From assembly GCA_037179385.1 (NCBI GenBank), contig CM074180.1:31291455-31355454 (forward strand): 64,000 nucleotides of DNA, in the 5' to 3' direction. Below, piece by piece: positions 12,701-22,970 of this stretch. The notes under the pieces are model-generated. The model was given only the letters and a program-made list of their open reading frames with translations. It had not been told where the DNA came from and did not search any database. A program made the position numbers and the translations under genes. Positions within the stretch are counted from its first letter, which is position 1, and every line of letters begins with the position of its first letter. The DNA comes from Holothuria scabra (Eukaryota > Echinodermata > Holothuroidea > Aspidochirotida > Holothuriidae).

Positions 12701-15700
12701 AGACACAGTCCTACTGCTTCAGGCAATAACCTGATGAGTATACAAGGAACAGGCTAATGGGTAATTAGAACACTTTCAGTGTAAGTTGTGTCAAATGAGC
12801 TACTCTGCGCTTTTTGCATTTGATGTCAATCAAAGAGCTTTGCCAGTTTAGAATTTTGTAGACTTTCTGTAAAATTGTAGCTTGGGATGAAGAATGACTT
12901 TTTTCTCACTCTTTTCTCATCCCCCTTTTTTTCTTGATAGATTGGTATATTATCATGCAGTATATGTAAATTACACTTAACAAAATAAGTATTACCCATA
13001 TCAAGCAAAGAGATTTTAGCAGAAATCGTGGACGGATGTAAATACATCAACAGGACTAGTAATTCCACAACGACCAACTGACATGCTTACTTTAATAATT
13101 TCCTCCAAGGTATTCTGGGAATCATCCACAGCCACCAGGTATCTAGTCTTTGGTCTGCTGTCTGCAATGTTTTGAATCACTCTGCAAGATTGAAGATGTG
13201 TAGAGGAAAACTTATAATCTTTCCTAATGCATGTATTCATTTTAAAAAAGTTCCTATTAGTAACAACAGGGCTGGAAGAAATCTTTATTTCCCAACAAAC
13301 ATGTCAAATTTCAAACTATTTCTGATACATCCATGTACAAAATAGCCAAATTTCCCTCCAAATGCTCCCATTTCTTTTCAAATAGCAACCTTTTCCTCAA
13401 GGCAGCTTCCCACATTGCTCATTTTTCCACCCATGCAAAAAAAAAAAAAAAACAGAATACGAAAGAGAGTGCAAATTGAAGCAAATAAATCAATAACGTA
13501 CAGTGTACATTAAACCATTCCTGAACTTTAAAGTTCATGACCATTACATACTTTAATTTAAGGCTGCATACAGTATCAACCCTATAACCAACTCTATAAT
13601 TTAGGAAATGGTAAAAAGAACTTTATTACATACATACATAATAAAAAACCCTACCATGTCCTAAATAGAGCCTCCTGACCCCACACTTTACAGGTTTAAA
13701 TTCAAAAATTCTTTAAGATAAAACTAGTTTAATATAAAGGTGGGTTTACATGTTTTCTACAATTCCCATTGGTCAAATGGCTTACAATCCACAGTACTCC
13801 AACAACTACTGTACTGTAATCATTTATTTTCAAAATAGTCTACACAACTGTCAGTAACCAAAACTCACGCTGCTAAATCTTTGATGTGAATTGTTGGAAG
13901 TACATTCATGCCATTGCCAAAGCATTTAAGTGCAGGAGCTTCTCCATGCCATGCTGTCTACAAAGGAAAACAAAAAATTACCATTAATCACCCTAAGAAC
14001 ATATGCTGTAAAGAAGATAAAGAGGCTGAAATGGCAGTGACAATATAAACAAACTTCATGTTGAATTTTTTTGTCCACATCTTTTTGCTTCGGTGAACAA
14101 AGGTCAACAAAAACCAGATAAGTTACACTATTGCTTGCCTTTCACACCTTGCAAACAATGGCACATCTGACCTGTATTATTCTGCCTCGGTTAACATCTT
14201 CTGCTAACTGTCTCTTATCTAGCTTGTGGTTTCCTGGATCATATTTGAATGAGCGAAGCAGGAAATCAGGTAAAATTTAATTGCCTCACCAAACCTTGCT
14301 TTTGTTGGGGACTTGGGTAAAATATCTAATAAGGTAAGAAATTTGTCATGAAGTTTGCATAATGTGGTTACTAAATTAATGTCTTCTTTTTCTTCTCAGA
14401 TATTATGACATTAATTTTCTCCAACACATTTATTCACTCTTTTGTAATACTCTTCATGATAGATGTTTACATACAGTCTAACAATTATACTATTATTAAG
14501 TCTCCACGTGCAGCAAAACAAATGATTCATTTTCCATGGAAGTAGAAAACTCCCCAGAGTTCTCACTGGACAGGATCAGCTTTGTTCACACCAATGATCT
14601 GAACATTAACTAAATGTTGAAGATGTAAACTTTGAAATTATAACAGTGTTCATACCTTGAACAGGTAGTGGAAAATATTTTCACCAGCACCATATGTAAG
14701 ACCTGCAGCTACAACATAAGTGGAAAACTTAGCCTTGTTCTGTCAAAAAAGAAAAACTGATTTATAATAACACATTCAAAGATATCTGCATGTTAACTAA
14801 AAAGCTAAAGGATCAAAATCTCCACCATTAAACCTTCATTTCAGCAAAATAGTTATCACGATGGTAAAGTTGGAAGGGAAGTATTAAAGTAACATGAGGT
14901 TTTACATCTCAGTTTCAAGTCGTTGAGAGAGAAGAAAGGAAACTAAATAATCACTCCCATTTAGCATTGCAAACTTTGATATAAATTTTTGAAATATTTA
15001 CCACTTGTAAACTACTAGGATTTTTCTGATCAGTTTGCCAAACTGTATCCAAAATTGACCCTCAAATGAAGTCTTTTTAACCCTTCCATTGGGGATGATG
15101 TGAGGGGCAATGTGATTACATTGCACCTACTGCAATGTTGGCTACCTAGGGCAATGCATATCAAACATTTCTTCTGTCACCATTATTAAATGCATTATTC
15201 TAGAAGAAAACTATGAAGTATAGATTGACATGAAACAAGAATTTGCTCTGACAGGTATTCACCTCTGAAACCAAACTGTATCCCCCTCCAAGTTACTTAC
15301 TGTTTTGCCAAGTTTAATGACCAGTTTTTCTGCACTGATATGATTTTTGAAATTTGCATGTGGCTTCCTTCTCCTGTAGTCTTCTTCAGTGAAAGGTATT
15401 TCAGGGTCATCCTGAAAATAAAATCAAGTGAAAAGGTTACTCTATTTAATATGTGGCGCTTTCTGTGGTACAAGTTTAGTTTTGAAATACTATTGAATAA
15501 TGAACTTGTGGAAACCTAAGCATTTCTTTCAATAAAGTAGAACCCCCTGTGGGCTGAGGGTTGCAGTATATGCTCATAGTATTTCCTGTCTGTCATAATA
15601 GGCAAGTATTGGGGAGGAAATGAAACATTCACACTTTACCTACAGTACCTACCCAGCATGACAACTTTTGACATTTCCTTTTGTCTAGACATTTTACCTA

Positions 15701-18700
15701 TTTAAAGAAACAATAGCAGTGTGTCCCATCTCTGCACTCTCCAGTTGCTTTTCACCCCACCATTGCAATGTTTTTTTTTTTTTCAAGCTGATACTATAAC
15801 ACACTCCTGTAACTTTCACATTGTAAAACCTCATAACTAATTATCTTACTGAAAGAAGTGAAATACAGTCGATATATCTTGACTGTAGATTATTTGTGAT
15901 TTGCCCACTTGAGACCAAAATCAGTTTCTGCAACAGTGCCATGCAAGAGCCTTCATATCCAGCACCCTTCATTCTGTGCATGTAAACTTCTGTCATCAGA
16001 GGTCCCATAATAACTTTCTTACAACTCTATCACATAATAGGCCCTATATTTAATTATAGTATATTACTATATGACTGTTTGAACATATGTCTCAGAAAAT
16101 ATCAGTTTTTCCTATGAAAGAACTTAGAGCAAAGAGACCTCACTTTCAAGCAAATGACATACTGTATAGACAAATAACGTGGTAGCAACAAACTTACAGG
16201 ATCAACTGGTTTACTCTTGGACCAAGTCATCACAGTAGAGATTAAAATAAACATTTTGGGAGACTCAAATCTTTCAAGTTCTGCATGAAGACCTGTGAGA
16301 CAAATAATTTAATGATTATGTAATGCCTTAGTTTCTAAATTAAAATACTAAGAATCATAGAGGAAGAGCTAGTTATTGGCTGAAGTACAATGGCAGACAC
16401 AATAGCATGATAAAAGGCAATTCATAACTAGCGAATAAAGTTTATTAAGTATTCTCTCAAATGACAGAGAGAAACTGTAAGAAAACTACATTTTTTGGTT
16501 GCAAGCACAAGAAATGATCAAACAAACACTAACACTTATTTGATGTAAATGTGACAAATGGCCAGTATTCCAATAGTCCAAAAAGAGCAATCAACTTCTC
16601 ATAACAAAACCTGATATCTTCCAGACTGAAACATTACAAACTCTGGGGTTCCATTCTTGTGATTTTTCTGATTGTCCAACATTGGACAACTAAAATTCAA
16701 TGAGGACAACCAATAGTTAAAAGTTGGTTGTCTGATTAACAACAATTTTCTTTCAGACTGAAGAAGTATACTGCTGACTGATTAACTCCTTCAACTTTTC
16801 CATCATACAATATTTCAGACTTCCAAGTGTGTTTGTCTCTCAAACATTCACATATTTTTAATCTTCAAGACCTATAGAACTTTACATGAACACAATACCT
16901 GAACAATTTGTAATTGAGCAAAAAAAGTTTTGGACAACCAAACTTACTTGTGGACATTTAAAATTATTGAAATGGTTGCACAAAGGACAACCATAAAATT
17001 TTCTGAAAATCAAAGCCTGACAATTCTTTCAGACTTTTTGAATGGCATAGCACAGTTCTTGTCAAAATGAAAATTACATAAACATAGCTCGAATTGACAA
17101 ATAGTTGTGAAAATTATGCAAATGACAGCAGAGGAACATTTGATTACAGGCTAAAAAATTAGTGATATGAATTGCAAACCTGATACAGCCCAAGAAGCTT
17201 CTTCTATTTGTTCTTCACTCTCTGTGATATCATACACAACTATGTCACACTCTGATAAATGTTCCAACATTTGCTCCTTTTGTGAAACCTACATGGACAA
17301 AGAGTATACAGTTTTAAATAAAAATCAGATATATCTGATATTTTTCAAAGATTATGCTATTATCAATAATCATGCTCCACAGAGAAATAAATTAGATGAC
17401 ATAGGCCAGGCACGGATCCAGTCATTCCAAAAAGGGGATAACCAAAGAGGAAACAGAGGTGTGAGGGAGTTGCAGTTGCACTGCTAATTTTCCATATGTT
17501 TTATAGTTGATGTGAAAAAAAAAGTGAGGGTTGAGGCCATAAAAGCCCCCCCCCCTTTGATCCATGCCTGTAGGCCTACATTAAGAGTTTGCTTAAGTAT
17601 GAAAAAAGTTGTGGCAAAAATGTTTACAATGCCTTACATCAATTATTTCTTGAACCCAGTCAGGCTTTTCCTTTGTTGGATCTTGAAGAGTACCGATAAT
17701 TCTGTAGGTTCCTTCTTTGGGAGGAATGCCATCACTGTGCACTGATGCAGCATCCTCCTCTTCTTCGAGTTCCTCTAAAGATGATCCAACAATGCAATGT
17801 GACAAAAACTTGAAAAATAAAGAAAGGAAAAAAAGTCAATAAACTTACAGTACTGTACTTTATCTAATGCTAACTGCTGCAATGATTAAAATATTTTGAG
17901 CAATGTATAAAAAAATGGCACCTTTCTTTCCATGTTATTTGAAAATAGGCCTACAGGAAACTATTAGACTGACCTGCAAATCAACACTTTAATGTTAGAA
18001 CAGTACCTCAGGGTAAAGATGACATTCTGAGCACTACTGTATGCTCACTATGATGTGACTCACATTGGAAGGCTGATATACAGGCATGCTTAGAATTTTA
18101 ACCTCAATTCATTGCAAGCTATTATAATGTAATCAACAATGATGTGAACTATAAACATCCCTTAGTTAAGACATTTCAGTGCTTCAAGTTCCACTAACAA
18201 AATGTCCAGGTATTTTGCCAAAATGTATATAGCTGGTAAATGCACCAGATTTCAATCATGGCCAAATTTTGTGGACTGGTGTTAATTCTTCCCTTTCACT
18301 CTAGCAAAGCACTGGAATACAGTAGCTGCTGAACAGTCCACCAAATCAAATGCATTATGCTTTACCACAACAATGCAAAAACTGGTTGGTACCTCTTCGT
18401 CTTTGCCCAGATTGGACAAGTATTTTTACCTTCACCGTTGCTGCTCTTCACTCTTGAACTTGACTGGATGATTCATGGAGAACACACTACTTTCCCATTT
18501 ATCTAGGCCAAGGACTATGTAAGCTTTTCTATAGGCCCCTAGGACTAATGACACCTTATCTGTTTTGAATGTAGGAGATTACTCAGTCAACTTTACAGAA
18601 TAATTAAAAATATCATAATTCATAACATTAATTTCCCCATGGATCTCTCTAATTGCTTACCATCTCCAACATGTGTACAAAATTTGGCAGTTTTGTACCT

Positions 18701-21700
18701 TAACTACTGTCTACACCCTATTCTGTTGTTTGAGTCAACATGGTACCCTAGGCTACAGTAGGTATCAAATTTTTGAGTCAATGTTTTCAAGAGAAATGGG
18801 CTATTTAAAATCTTAACAAACTTCAAGTTCAAGTTCAGAGTTGAATCAGCATATGTATAGCTTTATGCCTTGGGGCCATTTGCTGAGGGGCGCGACAGCA
18901 ACTCTGGCCATGAATTTTAATCATTTTACAGTACCAGGGCCTCACAGCAAAAAGAAAACGTACAATAACCACCGTTAAATTTAAGGCCTGTAGGCACAGC
19001 CTAAATGGACAGGCTACTGTACTTCATCTTTACAGTACTTGTAGAATATTGCCCAGGTGGGAAATCCCATCTACCGTATCCATGCTACAGGTAGCCAGGC
19101 TGGTACTAGTAGCTTGTGTTAGGCTGCAGTGACTGCTGTGGTTTGACCCTGAGCTTATGCATATATTATTTACTAACAGTCTTTGGCCTAGGGGGAAAAG
19201 GATTATTGCTTCAGAATGAATCAGATAGGTTATCTTCATGGTTTCAGACTTGGCAAATTTGTCTTTCAATGCTGACAAGTGCAAAGTCCTCCACTTTGGT
19301 TCTAAGCATTCCTGCTATGATTATACTATGAATGGTACAATTTTGAATAAATTGACTTCTGAGAAAGACTTAAGTGTAGTTATTACTGGTGATATAAAAC
19401 CATCTAGGGAGCATGCAGCTACTGCGGCAAGGGCAAACAGGGTGCTTGGGTTGATCAGAAGGAATGTTTAGAGTTTTAGTAAAGAAATGGTGCTAAATTT
19501 GTATAACTTAAAGCAGCTGGTTAGACCCCATCTCCACTATGCTGCACGGGCCTGGTAGGGCTAGAAAAAATCTAAATTCCCGGCAAGCAAATCAAATTTC
19601 CCAGCAAGCAAATCAAATTTCCCAGCAAGCAAATAAAAATTTCCCAAAGAATTTATACGTTGACATACAAAAGTAGTCAAAATTCCTTCCAAATACCAAA
19701 ATTTCCCTGCAAAGACATTCCCAAATTGCTGTTTTTTTCCAGCCATGGCCGGCCTGAAGTCCCTTCTTTGAAAAGGAAAAATTGCTTTTAACATTAGCTT
19801 AATGTTAGAGCAAGTTCAAAAGAGAGCTATCCTACTCGATTAATACCCAAGGTTAGAAATCTACCTTATCTCCAAAGGTAAAAGCAGCTTGTGCTAACCA
19901 CTTTGGAGCTGAGAAGAATTAGGGGAGACATGCTCCATGTTTACAAATTTATTTCTGAAGGGAATCCTTTGTTAGCTTGAAGGATAGTTATTTAAAGGTC
20001 CAAAGTACTGTACTCAGTTCAGCTGTTGAGCAGTGGTGCAGAGCAAGTATAACATCCACCCCTCCCAGCCTTTGGAAAGTGGCTAAAGACTGGGGATACG
20101 CTCATGTCCGTCGGATGGGGAAGTTAAATGGGGTTCCCTGGAGCAGGATTGGGAGCGATTAGTACACGCCTGCCTCGTTTCCTCTGAGCACTAGTCAAAA
20201 AGAGAAGGCGAAGTTTGCGGGTGTTCATCCACGCTCACTCTGGGCTGGCATAGGATCTTCAATGAGCCAAATGATTAGGCCTAGGGCCTGGACTTCAGGG
20301 CATCTTATGGGGCCTTGGCCCTCCTTTGCCCTTCAACCTGTTTTGTTACATTATGTTATGTTATGTTCAGTAATCATCAGTTTTGAGGCCACTGTAAAGA
20401 GCTAGATTAGTCTTTTGCTAGACATAGCCTAACATTAGGAAGTTCAGTTTCTCTCATTGGGTTGTTATGAGTGGAATAGTCTGGCTGAGTGGGTTGTTAA
20501 CTCAACATTAGTGCACTGCTTTAACTTTAAGGTAGGCTCTGCCTAAACATTGACAAGTTTTTCCATTAGGCATGACATGTGGTAATTTTGGCCTCGCCTC
20601 TACCTAATCTTTTTGGGCTCTTTAGGTGTGGGTGGTTTCCTTGTTGTTTATGGGGGGGGGGGGGGGGGGGGGTTGGAATACAGGGCATCTTATGAGGCTA
20701 CTATAATATAGGCCTAGGGTAAATTAGGGGGTTTTTGACCACTGAAGGGGTTTTACTTTTTAAAATAAAATCAAGCAAGGTAATTGAACCAACTTACATT
20801 TGGTCAACACCTCCAATGCCTGTACTTACAATTTATGTTTGTCCTTGATTTTATTAGTTTCCTCCTATTGGGTTATGTAATGTTAACAAAAGAGGTCAAA
20901 AATTGGCTATTTTCAACCTCCCTATTGAAAACCATGAAAGTTTATGGTAAAATTAACTTTATGAGGGTCATAAGAGGTAATCATCCAAATGTTGTGATAA
21001 AAGTTACCAATGAAGCTAACTCTTTTAAATCTGGTGAATGACCATAAATTATGCCTCTTAAAATAAAAATTGATCACATTTCTGTAATTTCAATGATTTT
21101 ATGAAGGTTTAAAACTAGGTGGTTGAAAAACGATTCAGGGCCTAGCCATTGAAAAGTGTTGGGTGGTTTTCAACCTCCCCACTAATTGAAAGTACAGACG
21201 ATTTAGGGGCAAGTTCTGTGTGTGACAACATCCCTCCAACTTATTTTTATTTAGTTTATCAAGTCTGACCACTTAATAATAAAATTTGTGGGCATAAAGA
21301 TATGTGGAAATAAGCAAAGTGGCTTATGCCCTACCGACCATTATAAGAAAACATGATTTTTAACCAAGTTCATCTGCATTTGGCTTTTGAGTTCAGATTT
21401 TTTGTTTTAAATAATTAGTTCAGTTCAAAAGGTGGGTGATTTTTAACTGCCATTAGTTCAAATTACTTGTTGATAAAGTCTTCAGAACTGTTTTTTTCTT
21501 CAAGATATTTACAATTTGCAGAAAAGGCTTAGGCAGTCAGAAATACCCTGTAGGTTGAAAACCCCCTAGCCTAGCCTAGGCCTAGTTTACCCTAGTCCTC
21601 AGTAAAGGACTATGTATGGACGGTCGCGTAATTGCTCCCTATCATCCCACTATTACCATGCACAGGAGTAAGGACTATGTATAGGGAGCAATTACGCGAC

Positions 21701-22239
21701 CGTCCATACATAGTCCTTTACTGAGGACTAAGTTTACCCTAGCCCTGTTTTCTTATCAGTCTTCAGTAAAAAAAAAACTCCAAAAGAGGCTAAAACTTAA
21801 AAGATGGTTTTATGTTACTGTTCGGTCTTACATTATGTTTAATAGGCTATGTTAGGATGTGGATTCAGGTTGTGGCTTCTGTTCTATTCAGCCAGTCTAG
21901 AGCAGGACCACTCAGTGATTGCCCTTTGGAGGGCGTACTTGTCCATTTGGGACGTTAAGCTCCTTAAGGGAGCAGAACTCCTCCGGGAGTAATCGTTTGG
22001 TTTTCGCCCCTTGGCTCTTCGCCAGAGAGTCGTGGGGACTTTTAGAAAAAAGCTATGTTAGGCTGTAACACAGTGTAAGTGTAACGTTAACGGCGTCCAC
22101 ATTAACAGTTAACATTAGGCCGAAGTTACTTTAGCAAGCTTACCTTTGAAATTGTCTTTCCTTGATAGCTATCAACATTGTTGATAAATATACGCTTACT
22201 AATGGCATGTCCTTGGGACTCAGATTCTTCTTCAGTCAT
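6744..22239 (-). CDS. AK7: Adenylate kinase 7 gene (17 coding exons, complete)
   Basis: Adenylate kinase 7 interconverts ATP + AMP and 2 ADP and is known as an axonemal/ciliary protein in animals. Seventeen exons, each bounded by AG and GT on the minus strand and joined in consistent phase, give 2127 nt (708 residues plus stop), close to the roughly 720 of vertebrate AK7. Residues 1-340 match the N-terminal NAD(P)-fold-like half (includes YVVAAGL near 205). The kinase half has the P-loop GPPASGKS at 366-373 and DGFP at 467-470. An acidic stretch (about 405-440) and a charged coiled-coil (about 590-650) follow, then a C-terminal Dpy-30 motif (about 661-706). The start is the first in-frame ATG before conserved sequence. 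Introns carry SINE, MITE and RT debris. ZFPL1 lies head-to-head 11.9 kb away. Family identity is very secure; exact exon ends are hand-derived. Confidence 0.96.
7212..7370 (-). CDS. AK7: AK7 coding exon 16 (Dpy-30 motif)
   Basis: Residues 644-696. [18 protein letters not shown] finishes the coiled coil, then [19 protein letters not shown] begins the Dpy-30 motif, a dimerisation helix pair found in ciliary proteins. Confidence 0.96.
7688..7929 (+). mobile_element. tRNA-derived SINE, copy 1
   Basis: The head resembles a tRNA (TGGTATAATGGTAAGAGC as A-box region, GGTTCTATTCC as B box), followed by a shared body (GATGCTCTGCATAAGCAATG... CCAGTGAGCCACGACTGGAA...) and a tail ending CATCTAACTAACTG. 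Two more copies lie at 41091-41322 and 58473-58708. It lies in AK7 intron 15. The acceptor stem does not pair, so it is not a tRNA gene. Confidence 0.87.
8262..8482 (-). CDS. AK7: AK7 coding exon 15 (coiled coil)
   Basis: Completes HID at the junction, then [14 protein letters not shown], followed by about 50 residues of Glu/Lys/Arg/Ala-rich coiled coil ending EKEW. The donor is GTAGGA, unusual next to the gene's other GTAAGN sites; the end was chosen because the next exon resumes the expected helix in phase 0. Confidence 0.9.
8889..9152 (-). CDS. AK7: AK7 coding exon 14
   Basis: The largest exon. Starts with an acidic run, then [20 protein letters not shown], the GTHNT lid region, and [13 protein letters not shown]. 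Acceptor AACAG, donor GTAAGC; both ends split codons consistently with the neighbours. Confidence 0.96.
9284..9545 (+). repeat. Dispersed repeat X, copy 1
   Basis: About 260 bp similar throughout to 44080-44345 (shared landmarks: GACTGTCC-GCTTCATGA, TTTTTCTC-TCA, and GGGGCTGTTCTTGACCTT at the end). Same orientation. In AK7 intron 13; class unknown. Confidence 0.65.
10256..10384 (-). CDS. AK7: AK7 coding exon 13
   Basis: Contains [20 protein letters not shown] and the adenylate-kinase motif [10 protein letters not shown] (Asp467, Gly468, Phe469, Pro470). Donor GTAAGT. Confidence 0.97.
10643..10754 (-). CDS. AK7: AK7 coding exon 12 (acidic linker)
   Basis: Residues 402-438, ends one base into a Gly codon. 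An Asp/Glu-rich stretch ([11 protein letters not shown]) is followed by [12 protein letters not shown], matching the acidic insert and the QELLD-I-ES helix of the family. Confidence 0.93.
10982..11110 (-). CDS. AK7: AK7 coding exon 11 (P-loop)
   Basis: Residues 359-401. Carries the Walker A/P-loop GPPASGKSS with its catalytic Lys372, then [18 protein letters not shown], the AMP-side start of the kinase domain. Acceptor AACAG, donor GTAAGT. Confidence 0.97.
12021..12170 (-). CDS. AK7: AK7 coding exon 10
   Basis: Residues 309-358, acceptor CAACAG, donor GTAAGG. Contains [20 protein letters not shown] and [11 protein letters not shown], highly conserved in the family. Confidence 0.96.
12448..12525 (-). 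CDS. AK7: AK7 coding exon 9
   Basis: Residues 283-308, phase 0 both sides, acceptor TACAG, donor GTAAGT. Sequence [19 protein letters not shown] aligns in position with the less conserved linker of vertebrate AK7. Confidence 0.88.
12608..12902 (+). repeat. Dispersed repeat Y, copy 1
   Basis: About 290 bp similar to 44597-44894: shared AAAGGCAT, TTCCCAACCTAC, ATCCAGACACA-TCCTA, CAATCAAAGAGCT and TGGGATGAAGAATGACT-like segments in order. In AK7 intron 8. Class unknown. Confidence 0.65.
13091..13181 (-). CDS. AK7: AK7 coding exon 8
   Basis: Completes the split Ala codon and continues [20 protein letters not shown]; ends phase 0 at a GTAAGC donor after EEIIK. Confidence 0.94.
13268..13436. mobile_element. 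Diverged relative of the 19556-19748 element
   Basis: Begins CAGGGCTGGAAGAAATCT and ends ATTTTTCCACCCATG, with the same Pu/Py composition and internal TTTCCC motifs as 19556-19748. Alignment is by eye and loose. Confidence 0.4.
13869..13957 (-). CDS. AK7: AK7 coding exon 7
   Basis: Residues 223-252 (last codon split after two bases), donor GTGAGT. Contains [14 protein letters not shown] and PTIHIKDLA. Confidence 0.94.
14656..14739 (-). CDS. AK7: AK7 coding exon 6
   Basis: Residues 195-222, phase 0, acceptor GACAG, donor GTATGA. Contains [14 protein letters not shown], the conserved strand-loop of the N-terminal fold. Confidence 0.94.
15301..15411 (-). CDS. AK7: AK7 coding exon 5
   Basis: Residues 158-194, phase 0 on both sides, donor GTAAGT. 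Contains [13 protein letters not shown] and the [12 protein letters not shown] segment, both family hallmarks. Confidence 0.95.
16198..16292 (-). CDS. AK7: AK7 coding exon 4
   Basis: Residues 126-157 after a split Gly codon; acceptor CACAG, donor GTAAGT. Contains [16 protein letters not shown], one of the most recognisable AK7 segments. Confidence 0.95.
17180..17288 (-). CDS. AK7: AK7 coding exon 3
   Basis: Residues 90-125, ending one base into the next codon. Contains [12 protein letters not shown] followed by EEASWAVS, matching the family (vertebrate AK7 has a similar VIIYNITES segment). The donor is GTTTGC, weaker than the others. Confidence 0.92.
17407..17570. mobile_element. 164-bp MITE-like element in AK7 intron 2
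   Basis: Ends are inverted: CAGGCACGGATCCAG left and TTTGATCCATGCCTG right. A 5-bp direct repeat TAGGC flanks (17402-17406, 17571-17575), but TAGGCC-type words are common here, so the duplication is weak evidence. Contains runs of A and C. Confidence 0.55.
17638..17808 (-). CDS. AK7: AK7 coding exon 2
   Basis: Residues 33-89, phase 0 on both sides, donor GTAAGG. Contains [17 protein letters not shown], then the [11 protein letters not shown] segment of the AK7 N-terminal domain. The intron before it (17809-22143) is the longest of the gene and full of repeats. Confidence 0.93.
19190..19972 (+). pseudogene. Reverse-transcriptase fragment of a CR1-like LINE, split by an insertion
   Basis: Translated pieces in order: [13 protein letters not shown] (19218 on), after a frameshift [14 protein letters not shown] and [20 protein letters not shown] (to about 19470), then after an interruption at about 19556-19795, EQVQKRA and [19 protein letters not shown] (to about 19972). 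This is the typical order of the RT thumb and C-terminal part. It lies in AK7 intron 1. Confidence 0.75.
19556..19748. mobile_element. Short MITE-like insertion inside the RT fragment
   Basis: Ends are loosely inverted: TAGGGCTAGAAAAAA on the left and TTTTTTTCCAGCCATG on the right. The inside has three tandem units of about 19 bp (AATTTCCCAGCAAGCAAATC type). A diverged relative lies at 13268-13436 in AK7 intron 7. I did not find a convincing target duplication. Confidence 0.5.
20651..20672. repeat. Poly-G run
   Basis: About 22 consecutive G on the plus strand in AK7 intron 1. Likely length-variable and a possible sequencing or assembly weak point. Confidence 0.9.
21593..21730. repeat. Perfect palindrome: 50-bp arms, 38-bp spacer
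   Basis: Arms 21593-21642 and 21681-21730 are exact reverse complements (outer end TAGTCCTCAGTAAAGGACTA). Taking the element as 21595-21730, an 11-bp direct repeat AGTTTACCCTA flanks it (21584-21594, 21731-21741), suggesting a mobile foldback element. AK7 intron 1. Confidence 0.88.
21857..22051 (+). mobile_element. Structured-RNA-like retroposon, copy 1 (5'-truncated)
   Basis: Flanked by a perfect 11-bp direct repeat GCTATGTTAGG (21846-21856, 22052-22062) and ends in AAAAAA, as after target-primed reverse transcription. It holds five small hairpins: 21921-21934 (GCCCT/AGGGC), 21941-21953 (GTCC/GGAC), 21959-21973 (GCTCC/GGAGC), 21977-21990 (ACTCC-TCCG-GGAGT) and 22015-22027 (CTCT/AGAG). The second copy is at 38730-38957. 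It is not a known SINE class that I recognise. It lies in AK7 intron 1, about 90 bases from exon 1. Confidence 0.82.
22144..22239 (-). CDS. AK7: AK7 coding exon 1
   Basis: Encodes the start Met and residues 1-32, ending in phase 0 at a GTAAGC donor. The tail [11 protein letters not shown] is typical of the AK7 N-terminus. The preceding acidic stretch (MTEEESES) is less conserved. Confidence 0.9.
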
Positions 22240-22700
22240 TTTGTTTTTATGCTCTTGACTTGAAAATAACTTGGAATTAGAATAAACTGACGGCTAATAT
22301 ACTCCGATAATCATGCCATTCATGAAACCTGTAGTAAAGTACAGTATATTGCCGACGTTACGCGTTATGTACGTTTGATCGCATTTTGCCCACGGGTAGG
22401 TTATGCTACATAGGCCTATGTGTTGCGTTAGTGCATGCTAAACTAGAAGTTCAAGAGAGACCGCAGACTCGTTCTCGTTGCTAAGGGCAGCAGGTCAAAG
22501 GTCATTTTTGAAGTGTTGTTCATTGGGTGAACGTACATATTATTCTCTCCTAACTTCAGATGCCACAAGGTACAAAATAAATTAGGATCTGGATCTGCTA
22601 TTATAGATACTGTGCAAATGGTGGAGTCAAACGTACAGGGGGCTGGTGCGCTTGAGAAGAGTTAATCCTTCCGCCTGAGGAGCCTCCAGGCAGGGTTGTT
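22240..22700 (-). promoter_or_regulatory. AK7 5' flank and probable promoter region
   Basis: The sequence upstream of the AK7 start codon is richer in CpG than the introns (for example GCCGACGTTACGCGTTATGTACG near 22350, read in parts). No TATA box at a convincing distance. Assignment is by position only. Confidence 0.3.
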
Positions 22701-22970
22701 GTTATAGACAGTGGTGTAGGAAGCAATGTGAAAGTGGGTGGGGGGTCAATTTTGAACTATGCATCTCACCCAGGCTACTTCACTGACCAAAAGGTACATT
22801 TTTTATGCTAAATTTTTCGTTTTTGCCACGAGCAAAATGGGGTTTTTTGCCACAACTCTTTTCTCAAATGAAACTGCGCACTAAAAAACGTGGAAATATT
22901 CGTTTTTTGCCAGTAATGCAACTCTAGATAACAATTGAAGTAGGCAATATCTATGCCATCTGCAGCCGGC

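Noticed and set aside
16600..17050. A possible MITE from repeated GGACAACC / GGTTGTCC words in AK7 intron 3
   Set aside because: The words occur in both orientations, but no consistent element ends or target duplication could be found.
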